Origin: Candidatus Omnitrophota bacterium
Lineage (GTDB): Bacteria; Omnitrophota; Gorgyraeia; 2-01-FULL-45-10
DNA: 23,749 bases
Direction: 5' to 3'
Assembly: GCA_028716065.1 (NCBI GenBank)
Contig: JAQUQN010000007.1
Location: 5,500-29,248, forward strand
The notes beneath the pieces are model-generated. The model did not search any database and was not told the DNA's origin. It was given only the letters and a program-made list of their open reading frames with translations. Below, piece by piece: positions 12,001 to 14,866 of this stretch. Each line of letters starts with the position of its first letter. Positions within the stretch are counted from its first letter, which is position 1. The position numbers and the translations under genes were made by a program.

Positions 12001-12343
12001 TAGGGTCGGCCAGGTCATGATAATCTATGGCGGGTAATTTTTTGTCATCCTCAATCTGTTTCACCAATTCTTCCAAACCGCTTTCGCTGAGACGCAGATC
12101 CCGCTGTTTATAAAGAGCCTCGCCCAAAAGACAGCTTAAATAACCAAATATGAAATCCTTCTTGATTTTTTGTTCTGGATCGTCATTATTGAAATTATCT
12201 TTTATCTCGAAGGACCCATCTGGTTTGGAAGATACTTCTACAATGGGCTTGCAGCGTGAGGTCGGAGAAAGTGCTAGCCCCATATCGCAATTCGTGACGA
12301 GGAATGTACAGATTAAAATTGAGGATATTATACGCTTAAACAT
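1..12343 (-). CDS. giant multidomain protein (GGDEF / methyltransferase / PHP / SNF2 helicase), 3' end beyond window
   Basis: One minus-strand frame runs from ATG at 12343 to the window edge without a stop, giving at least 4,114 residues. Domain order (approximate residues): signal-like 1-24; unknown 25-420; GGDEF 425-580; possible winged helix 600-668; methyltransferase-like 744-890; unknown domain copy A 1118-1393; hydrophobic stretch about 1418-1437; winged helix 1552-1608; PHP 1819-2140; copy B 2200-2471; UPF0489/arginase-like 2508-2700; five ~90-residue repeats 2767-3217; beta-rich 3304-3374; SNF2 helicase 3463-3996; tail to 4114 and beyond. The start is supported by an AAAGG-type ribosome site about 7 bases upstream and by a hydrophobic N terminus. 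It lies 94 bases after pgpA on the same strand, with its own promoter-like sequence. The overall function is unknown. Known families suggest nucleotide signalling, phosphoester hydrolysis and ATP-driven nucleic-acid translocation, but no single pathway unites them. The ORF itself is certain; the protein's role is not. Confidence 0.93.
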   Translation of the reverse strand, partial: MFKRIISSILICTFLVTNCDMGLALSPTSRCKPIVEVSSKPDGSFEIKDNFNNDDPEQKIKKDFIFGYLSCLLGEALYKQRDLRLSESGLEELVKQIEDDKKLPAIDYHDLADPKKHVFNWRLSDKDHPGIYIKDRSIYLPYLREDESLTLRYFIPGDGEVRPDMTFNLGDGRLVGVEVIEGAKQCAVLADEVSSLRAKNRFLRMVNDKIKKMEAAFKSAGDSITDEDIAHIELMTIEEIFGWDCYKYVLTMNTWILSCIDQEGVEIDSSYRKYPRRPKDNCEKQYIVDSLEAYFKEKNTQKRIELVKRLQNEYPGWIVERNRLKGIYIRDRRKMPRGFGPTPENYAKDVEKYGTEEVNQMFFWFVYNEKRREIELYQPIDWNREKKERCEPMSDLTDEQKRDIADIFSDIENCSTLRREHIDTVRNLNIDQRTGAYNQSISHQILKQEIARAREYGQPLSIILMDMDNLKLVNDRYKDYGPGDEALRTIVSRSKPLLRPSDKICRKGGDEFFIILWGTDEKNAESVARRLKASISEKDVTFEDESTKKRIEFPISVSMGVAQLEEDMNDKDLIRVATGNMYKAKPAKPMPPGSPHVIFNVLREEFKDEAAAAKQIQKKLVHQGYKELSIKHTISRDLGTLFFLNLVEKTGKGATAKYKAVNLSPPEWQAIEPILKGLGARPTSEEKIVARSMIAAIRNKNLQTRIVPVPKDIMTSYKEYRVFTREFHAEFKEKNGALEDSFLNMDPSGEGTYFPSPHWLIASFLKYIGVIEKDNLLEVGSANGGLSRFISRHFGIKSTAVEVWKPFHDYAVFLNDRFIEKDLMPEGLVTLVNKDFRDSAVNFADYSLIYYFSLGTNSTLELYQKMLQAKPGARIMIFGAYEPEIETRLAAHPDFIVDELCMEHSAAKMSARVYTRTGPSRVPAMPANPAVHRDASEERDRAESEFFGAAMGQLPDYVKSEDLLFIYFERLKYANDVFKQLLRHLAGPEFDAALDVLLAVIHDAERFVEICRKDKENFGSIKKVLGALRDSYLDVDKNRPGLKKACSQIKEACDETITALAKGITQGRGLSRGSIPGKIMPDFRARDKDAGNDKRADKSIDIPEIEINGISMSVLHDHPYIWPRAGENDIPATAIQIWNEEVDPVWGINLTPEIWEKLSEFADKKEKDGGFRSKGGSDHPDSPLRHAWDILRKALVNAVKERYPKLWDNVSKKINVEELVCDMWPRHTIEQLENFEIANKHSEKVKKMVETQMDQDGRSDIADLLIKILLTADIAVYIEHWLYNESRGQRLGQPNCFTMPFTILSVFLEYKGKNDPTLAMRAFINRFKKLKEKFQFPLGKDAKQLRVTVLPDSQWNDDGESTLDGANIKIRESVFMKYIISGDVDRLIKLVEIKIEESSKNRNVQRKNGKKRAKHPAFTLLGAVSPWALPVLAIATVLNDVIYAIVNDARFYQSLLNKHPRIAMALKNLFYRQYLPDIVSKPIRRLAISFANRLADIKITFRSPIARLELAGTSQQIPTFQWPIVFEDRKVQGQGSRGKGQSASQGDDKRMPADDEQKIMDVLNACPALLDYVTIAQRTGLSKKRAKSIINKLVKAGKVVDINGWNMVRREPTSASPYQDNAVAIINDLKVISRLSEDTFGFYYTGIEWFVKLFRIYRGLHPNLKDNVTSKEVMGYIKKFDAIKDRYRDNTDSLASVWLKKIVFKDEGELKTTILAFKKDILAAFNIAVEMARLLDEINRIDLKGLLLSQEEENGLGDSIQQSIFLTQNYIKVMVPIAKAIENELGIRVPPSLKLPPPPRLRRTGRRTGKGQGTRDIRDFHAHSDYSDGLLSPTELARYAAEEGVSQLALTDHDAIDGLDEAKKAAQQLGIDFITGVELTSRFHDKLIHILGYGFDLSKARQDRAFMDYLRKVKEADHKWAWQMCEKSQEYPILLTTEDGIEQKIFVTKDEIEEIKGTIPTSFHLSLILSRKLSKISEELTIPARHIRYIFLRRLEGGDEDEPIVSELLEKYKPIFEKYKLRIPHRGCWAVQRPIRHLLNAQDVVNTILCIGGIPVLAHPGEQNLNEEETTEIVKMGIKGMEIYSYKHKPDVAQFYNGIAQKHNLFVTSGSDFHDPFSRTKLRVGKDKEGKPLIGGVSIKDFKTMGADKNRDSVHFSSDAGMRKADLRRSEEGADKRVQGQGIRGKSKGVKEKAASGSAEEYTWPRGKEGEVSPEILRLWNEEVEPIWDETLTPQTWILLQEYGWSKHREMGLPDDTAPANSPARHAWDILRRSLINTVRKSYPDLWQSVSGVISIENNIFDMYEFGDGTARFKAVETNLDIAEEKAKAQLAKNGASDIVELARYITFTAVTAKYEMWIYQHTRGIEKGGYPNCFTGPLENFASICQLVEDEIFDKGWAAIEKIYNSIIEWNNKSGKKIWYKIVSDSLWQAKEDVANEDGCIKIKANTYMKHVMSGDAAHLLKMIFDVAETKPKASNARTRTSDFRARDRDKGNNKQADDILAVEDEQPFHVHISDQHDDYYIWLKLMIREGRIKKGLPLMLFDFHSDTLGTSKKINAANWSYHALKNGDISEIIWVVPRWVKNRWLFNAELMRARNEGLKISCCFPDELPTINGEVLVSIDFDFLSLGYLPQVDLLGEQTNVHKATEEEIADSVKQIFSILGERTDNIVAFGLSRTFEPYTYSAQVPFMEEAIKSQIEQYGNKRVKGQGTSDQGKGLRVKGKESGDGPAALSTDSSADSSAVANLDQTHPQAKAEAERARDEERSLPVPLPGKDDILCATSDLKKVFVGGGTAIARRFQGLLGKSPQENVTKTLGKGDDKVVFFTRSTKTGVSRWAFKLDDADRVAKLFALKRRQGLVAPIGAGEVICAARPLNRIFVGGGHNLATAVQERLGECPEKNATKTIEEGNIEVTFFTRKHGQHTIWAFRQEDSELVAKLFGFTLKEKRLEISPLAENEAACSVNELRNIFIGTPADMASYLRGQLGECPEENAIKIIGEGAVKAAFFTRRIEGNVLWAFKLDDAGRVANILGVKLRISKIPLLGKDEMACIGTQLEEIFVGMGKRLDKLLNQKLGECPDDFSTKVLVREGIQASFFTRRTPWGATEWAFKRVDAEAVANLFNLRLRDAEIPLIAEDEVPCTLEGLQRVFVANSQKVSLRLREWLGEFPHGKVTRTVGKGANKVTFLARRRREGFGWVIWAFKYSDASKLARLLEVPLRIGDDTRLEELGLTDAIAVLKDDPLRLQQYIRIYHPELSQEEVDGLVSIALRGLRAEWTEAEELHRGYTSVLPTPNVNAEVPETMSTQAHAFFVKGRVNPGIPYVQLIGAYTRRIIVQSDGTFSANIPLPRTGEINEFQIYAVNPQTRQKSAEIILRIRQDGVKEDTEEAFLKLLSLREDVLKAIKADSARFRFLLRAVEQSFLKHFTYDEAKGIEALRVRIEKERSPALKTILQAIIEKFDRIRQMPFNFKPNQKLYFFQKYTISEVNALIEQGARGVIIANEQGLGKTITALAFLKGKEAVIITPNSVVTTWIEQEEKFIPNPTIEILEGPHPEREETLTSLKLPQVVTNMEFARGMTPKRKDLLSGPDKILVVDEADYLCTLSSQQSQGTRQLEAKEKVLLTATPFKRISDIGNLLSFIKPEDPRFHSPRAFAAAFPANSTEALNALFLLLQEQTIRIRKRDVFEEYDPSISLDAQSDRLPRKIEIAPCDENSGQFYLSDEQSRSILELFTDYRSWCRKHRPNPSTEDMRYYRYKEGYFPKREALRQIMNDPGYIGRPELESPKHLAMDRIVHQELDADPRRKMLVFCRYRAQVEKYLKRYGRYGARSFYGGLRADANGYKVDDNGNVLYYKVDDYKNFILDEKGVPIPADKATGRPIRALDYEKCLFQNSPASRILIATYDTGALGVTFTSADVVVYDDLAQTHRDQYQAGDRAHRIDNDRKKYNVKYYWMQALYPKSFLDGIDPETKGTYFDVGTYDEVHLKNLKRQGRIFHRIMDGVGSDEELREANQLFMREHMPFLFERDEHGEPSVQATASGQRPKSDFRVPDRDKGNDKRADGKKNLSQKGTSPSSLRWLNEHREELGNNSLGYLVQALSIAGRIPEGENPEVWRWHA
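171..220 (-). repeat. dispersed in-frame repeat alpha, copy 1
   Basis: Encodes a SDFR..DRDKGNDKRAD-type linker. The plus-strand core from about 191 (ctcgat, then cgcggaa.tcgg) is nearly the same as at 4848-4898 and related to 9052-9105. It separates the helicase from the C-terminal tail. Confidence 0.8.
356..1955 (-). other. SNF2-family helicase/translocase domain (in giant protein)
   Basis: About residues 3463-3996. Helicase motifs in order: Walker A NEQGLGKT (3499-3506, K3505), ITPNSVV (Ia), DEAD at 3593-3596 (motif II), TATPF (III), LVFCRYRAQ (IV), ATYDTGALGVTFTSAD (V) and QAGDRAHRID (VI, R3933 and R3936). The QxGDRxHRI form of motif VI marks the SNF2/RapA-like group of double-stranded nucleic-acid translocases. 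An insertion of about 50 residues (DANGYKVDDNG onward) lies between motifs IV and V. It looks catalytically intact. Confidence 0.95.
2222..2433 (-). other. beta-rich segment before the helicase (in giant protein)
   Basis: About residues 3304-3374. Alternating hydrophobic strands (AHAFFVKGRV, VQLIGAYTRR, GTFSANIPLP, INEFQIYAVN, AEIILRI) with a Gly-Thr-Phe turn resemble the carboxypeptidase-regulatory or Ig-like beta-sandwich pattern. The resemblance is at pattern level only. Confidence 0.4.
2690..4045 (-). repeat. five tandem ~90-residue repeats of an unrecognised module (in giant protein)
   Basis: About residues 2767-3217. The Phe of the FVG-type motif falls at residues 2788, 2878, 2969, 3058 and 3148, giving periods of 90, 91, 89 and 90. 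Each unit carries, in order: a PL/I...E/D opening, a conserved Cys, L..IFVGGG, a helix ending LGECP, T/IKT...G, VxFFTR, WAFK, and DA..VA.LF. Unit 5 varies most (FVANS, FLARR). The pattern suggests a compact alpha/beta module repeated as a binding surface or spacer. I do not recognise the family. Confidence 0.88.
4110..4236 (-). repeat. low-complexity linker: 12-bp tandem repeats plus cccttg/ccctttac-type repeats (beta and gamma)
   Basis: At 4118-4153 a 12-bp unit (ggcggacgagtc) is repeated about three times, encoding DSSADSSA. At 4171-4236 runs of ccctttac and cccttgcccc encode a Gly/Lys/Gln-rich chain (VKGQGTSDQGKG). The block links the UPF0489-like domain to the five-unit array. Confidence 0.85.
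4240..4830 (-). other. metal-site domain resembling UPF0489/arginase-type folds (in giant protein)
   Basis: About residues 2508-2700. After FHVHISDQHDD comes a hydrophobic strand ending D2544-F-H2546-S-D2548, and later SIDFDF with D2622 and D2624. A DxHxD followed by DxD is the metal-ligand pattern of arginase/deacetylase-like folds, and the FDFHSD...W context resembles the UPF0489 family. The catalytic role is unknown. The family call is from motif memory and is moderate. Confidence 0.5.
4848..4898 (-). repeat. dispersed in-frame repeat alpha, copy 2
   Basis: Nearly the same as copy 1 over its core and read in the same frame, encoding SDFRARDRDKGNNKQAD. It joins copy B of the unknown domain to the UPF0489-like domain. 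Confidence 0.8.
4930..5746 (-). repeat. unknown ~275-residue domain, copy B (in giant protein)
   Basis: About residues 2200-2471. Paralogue of copy A at 8164-8992, sharing YTWPR / YIWPR, WNEEV, LTP, RHAWDILR, PNCFT and MKH.MSGD landmarks in the same order and with nearly the same spacing. The two copies have diverged considerably, so the duplication is old, yet the signature residues are retained. It sits between the PHP domain and the UPF0489-like domain and is bounded on both sides by translated DNA repeats. Confidence 0.85.
5779..5875 (-). repeat. in-frame repeat beta plus a related element, linker between PHP and copy B
   Basis: The part at 5779-5820 is a cccctta/cccttg-type repeat encoding VQGQGIRGKSKG. 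The adjoining 5836-5875 (taagtcgg, cctcatcccggc) encodes GMRKADLRRSEEG and partly resembles repeat alpha. Confidence 0.65.
5924..6889 (-). other. PHP metal-dependent phosphoesterase domain (in giant protein)
   Basis: About residues 1819-2140. All hallmark metal ligands of the PHP family are visible: H1821 and H1823 in DFHAHSDYSDG, the TDHDA motif, the GVELT glutamate, the LAHPGE histidine, and SDFH ending at H2114. The layout resembles the TrpH/RNase AM group (COG0613), which hydrolyses nucleotide phosphates or short RNA. About 100 residues of insertion lie between the GVELT and AHPG motifs (around LTTEDGIEQK to the HRGC region), longer than in small PHP enzymes. An active hydrolase is likely. 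Confidence 0.93.
6897..6988 (-). repeat. in-frame repeats beta and gamma, linker before PHP
   Basis: cccttgtcccttgcccc (beta) is followed by cctgtccgccg units and an imperfect palindrome gccttggcggaggcgg (gamma). Together they encode a Pro/Arg/Gly-rich hinge (PPPPRLRRTGRRTGKGQG) immediately before the first PHP histidines. Confidence 0.8.
7521..7690 (-). other. winged-helix domain before PHP (in giant protein)
   Basis: About residues 1552-1608. The segment reads as helix (DEQKIMDVL), helix (LDYVTIAQRTG), turn and recognition helix (LSKKRAKSIINKLVKAG), then a wing (KVVDINGWNMV). This is the common MarR/ROK-like winged-helix pattern for DNA binding. It lies just after a G/Q/K-rich low-complexity linker and is followed by a long helical region up to the PHP domain. 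Confidence 0.65.
7720..7762 (-). repeat. in-frame repeat beta, linker before the second winged helix
   Basis: ccccttgcccctagaccc-type sequence encodes VQGQGSRGKGQS. It is the fourth occurrence of this repeat type in the gene and again lies between domains. Confidence 0.75.
8164..8992 (-). repeat. unknown ~275-residue domain, copy A (in giant protein)
   Basis: About residues 1118-1393. This region and residues 2200-2471 are clear paralogues within the same protein. Shared landmarks in order: Y.WPR, WNEEV.P.W, LTP..W, SP.RHAWDILR, YP.LW..VS, DM, SDI, W.Y...RG, G.PNCFT.P, DS.W, IKI, MK...SGD. Invariant Trp, His, Asp, Arg and Cys positions suggest a folded, possibly catalytic domain, but I recognise no family. 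Copy A follows a helical region (about 950-1080) and an in-frame dispersed repeat. Confidence 0.85.
9052..9105 (-). repeat. dispersed in-frame repeat alpha, copy 3
   Basis: Encodes PDFRARDKDAGNDKRADK, close to copies 1 and 2. The DNA has a small palindrome (cccga...tcggg on the coding strand). It lies just before copy A of the unknown domain. Confidence 0.8.
9676..10113 (-). other. class I SAM-dependent methyltransferase-like domain (in giant protein)
   Basis: About residues 744-890. Motif I is visible as LLEVGSANGG (776-785), with E778 and the glycine-rich loop that would hold S-adenosylmethionine. A following strand ends in TAVEVW, which could supply the acidic residue binding the ribose. 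Later hydrophobic strands (YSLIYYFSLG, ARIMIFGAY) fit the Rossmann core. The segment before motif I (GEGTYFPSPHWLIASFL) resembles openings of small methyltransferases. Substrate unknown; a degenerate, non-catalytic copy cannot be excluded. Confidence 0.7.
10340..10545 (-). other. possible winged-helix segment after GGDEF (in giant protein)
   Basis: About residues 600-668. The segment has helix-rich sequence, an ISRDLGTLFFLNLVEK stretch resembling a recognition helix followed by a wing, and then a charged loop (KTGKGATAKY). This pattern is typical of small winged-helix DNA-binding or protein-interaction domains. No family was recognised with certainty. Confidence 0.4.
10604..11071 (-). other. 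GGDEF diguanylate cyclase domain with I-site (in giant protein)
   Basis: About residues 425-580. The start matches the family opening (RTGAYN at 433-438, as in D.LTG.YNR). A metal-binding strand reads MDMDNLK, followed by NDRYKDYGPGDEAL. The signature GGDEF is intact at 508-512. RPSD sits five residues before it, at the usual place of the inhibitory RxxD site for c-di-GMP. The domain closes with ISVSMGVA. Everything needed for c-di-GMP synthesis from two GTP appears present, so an active enzyme with product inhibition is likely if the domain is cytoplasmic. Confidence 0.93.
12272..12343 (-). other. signal-peptide-like N terminus of the giant protein
   Basis: Residues 1-24 show a short basic start (K3, R4), a hydrophobic core (I5 to V16) and a small-residue end, with G22-L-A24 as a possible type I cleavage site before LSPTS. 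C19 follows L-V-T-N, which is a poor lipobox because -1 is Asn rather than Gly, Ala or Ser. It could be a cleaved signal or an uncleaved membrane anchor. All recognised downstream domains normally work in the cytoplasm, so an anchor with the body inside the cell is a reasonable alternative. Confidence 0.6.
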
Positions 12344-12356
12344 CAACTACCTTTCA
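12344..12356 (-). promoter_or_regulatory. ribosome binding site of the giant gene
   Basis: The minus strand reads GAAAGG then TAGTTG and ATG. The purine core is short but correctly spaced, and it fixes the start at 12343. Confidence 0.6.
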
Positions 12357-12379
12357 TATTTGCTAACAAATATAGTATA

Positions 12380-12407
12380 AATATACCACATGATAATAAT
12401 ATATCAA
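12380..12407 (-). promoter_or_regulatory. candidate sigma-70-type promoter of the giant gene
   Basis: On the minus strand TTGATA (12407-12402) and TATATT (12385-12380) are separated by 16 bases; each matches the consensus at 5 of 6 positions. Transcription would begin about 30 bases before the ATG at 12343. The region is very AT-rich, so chance matches are possible. Confidence 0.5.
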
Positions 12408-12414
12408 GTGGTAT
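12383..12414. promoter_or_regulatory. 13-bp dyad overlapping the candidate promoter
   Basis: Arms 12383-12395 and 12402-12414 (ATACCAC-a-TGATA / TATCA-a-GTGGTAT) pair at 12 of 13 positions across a 6-base loop. The dyad covers the -35 box, the spacer and part of the -10 box, as an operator would. No T-run follows it on the minus strand, so it does not look like a terminator for pgpA. Confidence 0.5.
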
Positions 12415-12437
12415 TTTCTGACTTTTTTATACCTTAA

Positions 12438-12890
12438 TTATAATAGATGGAAAGCTCTCGTTAGTAGTTGCAGGATTATGTTTGTATATATCGCGGCGAT
12501 TATGTCATCGAACATTATGCCGAATGCGCCGGACATCTTCTCTATCCGCCGGGCTGGAGGGACTTTAAGTATATCGAATATTCTGAAGAGGATAAAACCT
12601 AATATTACTACGGCTATACTGTGCGGAACGAAGAATAGCGCCAGCACCATTCCACAGGCCTCATCTATCACTATCATCTTAGGGTCTTTAACCTTATATA
12701 TCCTTTCGGCCTCGGCCGAAAACATCGTCCCCAGCATCAACAGGAAGAGTATGCTGAATCCGTGGAGGATGAGGTTATCCTTGACCAGGTAATAGACTAT
12801 CAAACCACCCAGGCTGCCAACCGTGCCGGGCATGTAAGGCGAATGGCCGAGATAAAAGAAACTCGTTATGAGTTTAGTCCTTTTTCGCAT
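12438..12890 (-). CDS. pgpA: phosphatidylglycerophosphatase A
   Basis: Removes the phosphate from phosphatidylglycerophosphate to give phosphatidylglycerol at the inner membrane. The 150-residue length is slightly short but within the family. Visible motifs: SPYMPGTVGSLGG near the N terminus, DPKMIVIDEACGM (the conserved D/E metal site), FRIFDILKVPPARRIE and FGIMFDDIIAAI. Several hydrophobic segments fit a small membrane protein. The start has AGGGAGG about 9 bases upstream. It overlaps the end of pgsA by 17 bases, and pgsA makes its substrate, so two consecutive steps of one pathway are translationally linked. It is the last gene of the housekeeping run. Confidence 0.93.
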   Translation of the reverse strand: MRKRTKLITSFFYLGHSPYMPGTVGSLGGLIVYYLVKDNLILHGFSILFLLMLGTMFSAEAERIYKVKDPKMIVIDEACGMVLALFFVPHSIAVVILGFILFRIFDILKVPPARRIEKMSGAFGIMFDDIIAAIYTNIILQLLTRAFHLL

Positions 12891-13464
12891 GGAAATATAC
12901 CTCCCTGTTCTTTATAAGATACGATATCCCGCTTATCAATGTCAAGACCGTAGTTATCAGCATCAGGATGAATATGGTATCTCCATATATGGATTGTATA
13001 TTCTCGTCCCAGAACCTGAAGACCCCTATCCCTGCTTCCCTGAATACGAGGAACAGCAATATGGCAAATATGACGAGGACCTGGGAGACCATCTTATGCT
13101 TGCCGGCGTCGTCAGCCGGTATAACGGTGCCCCTGGTAAGAGCCGATACGCGCAGGCCCGTTATCGCGACTTCTCTGAAAACGATTATGACGACCATCCA
13201 CGCCGGGACGAGTTTCATCTCGACGAACGCCACGAAGGCGGCCAGGACCAGGACCTTGTCCGCTATCGGGTCCATCATCCTGCCGAAATCGGTCGAGATG
13301 TTATTCTTCTTGGCGATGTATCCGTCCAGAAAATCGGTCAACGACGCCAGGATGAACGTGAGAAGGGCCATTATCTTTGCCGCCAGGCCGTTCGAAAATA
13401 AGAACCACATAAATACGAAGGTGAGAGGTATCCTGGAGATCGTCAGTTTATCAGGAAGGGTCAT
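12874..13464 (-). CDS. pgsA: CDP-diacylglycerol--glycerol-3-phosphate 3-phosphatidyltransferase
   Basis: Makes phosphatidylglycerophosphate from CDP-diacylglycerol and glycerol 3-phosphate in the cytoplasmic membrane. The CDP-alcohol phosphotransferase signature D-x2-D-G-x2-A-x9-G-x3-D-x3-D is complete: D44, D47, G48, A51, G61, D65 and D69. The 196 residues contain several hydrophobic segments, normal for the family. The start overlaps the stop of rimO by 4 bases (ATGA), which suggests coupled translation. The PGP assignment, rather than another CDP-alcohol transferase, is favoured by the adjacent pgpA. Confidence 0.93.
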   Translation of the reverse strand: MTLPDKLTISRIPLTFVFMWFLFSNGLAAKIMALLTFILASLTDFLDGYIAKKNNISTDFGRMMDPIADKVLVLAAFVAFVEMKLVPAWMVVIIVFREVAITGLRVSALTRGTVIPADDAGKHKMVSQVLVIFAILLFLVFREAGIGVFRFWDENIQSIYGDTIFILMLITTVLTLISGISYLIKNREVYFHAKKD

Positions 13465-14792
13465 GCCGCTTCTCCTATGAGGTCGTATTCGAGCGTATCC
13501 GTGATCTTCACTTTAGAAAACCTCCCTATCCTCACCTTATCTCCCGTAACATATACCAAGCCATCCACTTCGGGGGCGTCTCCTTCGGTGCGCCCGAGAA
13601 ACTTTCCCTTCTCGCCCTCTACCCTTTCGTCGATCAGGACATCCAGCGTCTTGCCTAAAAACTTTTTGTTTGTTTCCGAAGATATCCCGCGTTGTAATTT
13701 CATTACCTCGTCGAGCCTGTCCGCCTTGGCCTTCTCAGGGACTTGTCCTGGCATCCTGGCTGCGGCCGTACCGTCCTCTTTAGAATAGACGAACGCTCCC
13801 AGCCGTTCGAACTTCACCTGCCGGAGAAAACCCAAAAGTTCCTTAAACTCTTTTTCGGTCTCTCCGGGAAAGCCGACTATGACCGAGCTCCTCAGTGTGA
13901 GGCCGGAGATATTTTTTCTCAATTTTTCTATCAACGACATTACCTTTTTCTTCGTCGTGTGCCTGTTCATCGCCTTCAATATCCTGTCGTTTATATGCTG
14001 AATCGGCAGGTCCAGGTACTTACAGATACTATCTTCTTCCGCCACGACCTTTATTATTTCATCCGTATAGTGAGCGGGATGGGTGTAGAGTAGCCGTACC
14101 CATCTGACGCTGTTCTTCAAGCGGGAAATCTTTCTCAATAATTCCGGCAGTTGCGGCTTGTCGCGGGTATCCACGCCGAAATAGGTCGTATCCTGCCCTA
14201 TCAGGTTTATCTCGCGCAACCTTCCCCGCGAGGATAATGTCTTTATCTCGCTGAGGACCGACTCGATGGACCTGGAGCGCGCATGGCCGCGGAGACGCGA
14301 TATTATACAATAACTGCAGGAATTATCGCACCCCTCGGATATCTTGACATAGGCGTAATGAGCCGGCGTCAAAGAAACGCGCGGAGATTTTTCATCGTAC
14401 AGATAATCTACTCTAGCGCTCACGCGCGATATTCTTCTGCCGCGACGAAGATCCTTTATGAATTCCGATATCCGGACAAAGGAACTGGTCCCTAAGACCA
14501 GGTCCGCTTCTGGGATCTCTTTTAAGATGTCTTTCTTATACAATTGAGGCAGGCATCCGCAGATGACCAGGTATTTTATCCTGCCTTCTTTCTTAAGTTG
14601 CGAGGCCTGCAAGATCGTGTCTATCGACTCTTCCCTGGCGGACTGTATGAATGAACAGGTATTTATTATGGCTATGTCGGCGCCGTCTTCGATGTCGACT
14701 ATCTTAAGGCCCTCTTTTTTCAAAGAGCCTAAAATGACCTCCGAGTCGACAAGGTTCCTCGGGCATCCAAGGCTGGTCATTGATATGCGCAT
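13461..14792 (-). CDS. rimO: ribosomal protein S12 methylthiotransferase RimO
   Basis: A radical-SAM enzyme that adds a methylthio group to an aspartate of ribosomal protein S12. The N-terminal domain has cluster cysteines C10 (SLGCPRN), C46 (NTCSF) and C80 (CGCLP). The radical-SAM site CxxxCxxC is at C155, C159 and C162 (GCDNSCSYC). A C-terminal TRAM-like segment (DVLIDERVEGEKG to the end) completes the usual layout, and 443 residues is the normal length. The opening MTSLGCPRNLVDSE separates RimO from the related tRNA enzymes MiaB and MtaB. It lies 74 bases after the rodZ-like gene, with inverted repeats in the gap, and overlaps pgsA by 4 bases. Confidence 0.95.
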   Translation of the reverse strand: MRISMTSLGCPRNLVDSEVILGSLKKEGLKIVDIEDGADIAIINTCSFIQSAREESIDTILQASQLKKEGRIKYLVICGCLPQLYKKDILKEIPEADLVLGTSSFVRISEFIKDLRRGRRISRVSARVDYLYDEKSPRVSLTPAHYAYVKISEGCDNSCSYCIISRLRGHARSRSIESVLSEIKTLSSRGRLREINLIGQDTTYFGVDTRDKPQLPELLRKISRLKNSVRWVRLLYTHPAHYTDEIIKVVAEEDSICKYLDLPIQHINDRILKAMNRHTTKKKVMSLIEKLRKNISGLTLRSSVIVGFPGETEKEFKELLGFLRQVKFERLGAFVYSKEDGTAAARMPGQVPEKAKADRLDEVMKLQRGISSETNKKFLGKTLDVLIDERVEGEKGKFLGRTEGDAPEVDGLVYVTGDKVRIGRFSKVKITDTLEYDLIGEAA

Positions 14793-14804
14793 AAGTTTCG
14801 TACG

Positions 14805-14850
14805 GCGTACAGCGTACGGCGTTCTACGCTGTACGCGGAACGCTGTACGC
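14805..14850. repeat. perfect 12-bp inverted repeat and third partial copy in the rodZ-rimO gap
   Basis: gcgtacagcgta (14805-14816) and its reverse complement (14825-14836) flank an 8-base loop. The core acgctgtac recurs at 14840-14848. It forms a strong hairpin in the transcript between the rodZ-like gene and rimO, with no T-run on the minus strand. It may be a dispersed palindromic repeat or an RNA processing site. Confidence 0.75.
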
Positions 14851-14866
14851 TATACGAATGATCGAA

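Noticed and set aside
12268..12343. Lipoprotein signal at C19 of the giant protein
   Set aside because: The residue before Cys is Asn and the box LVTNC does not fit the lipobox; kept only as a general signal or anchor.
12383..12414. Rho-independent terminator of pgpA
   Set aside because: The stem is AT-rich and is not followed by a T-run on the minus strand; promoter overlap favours an operator reading.
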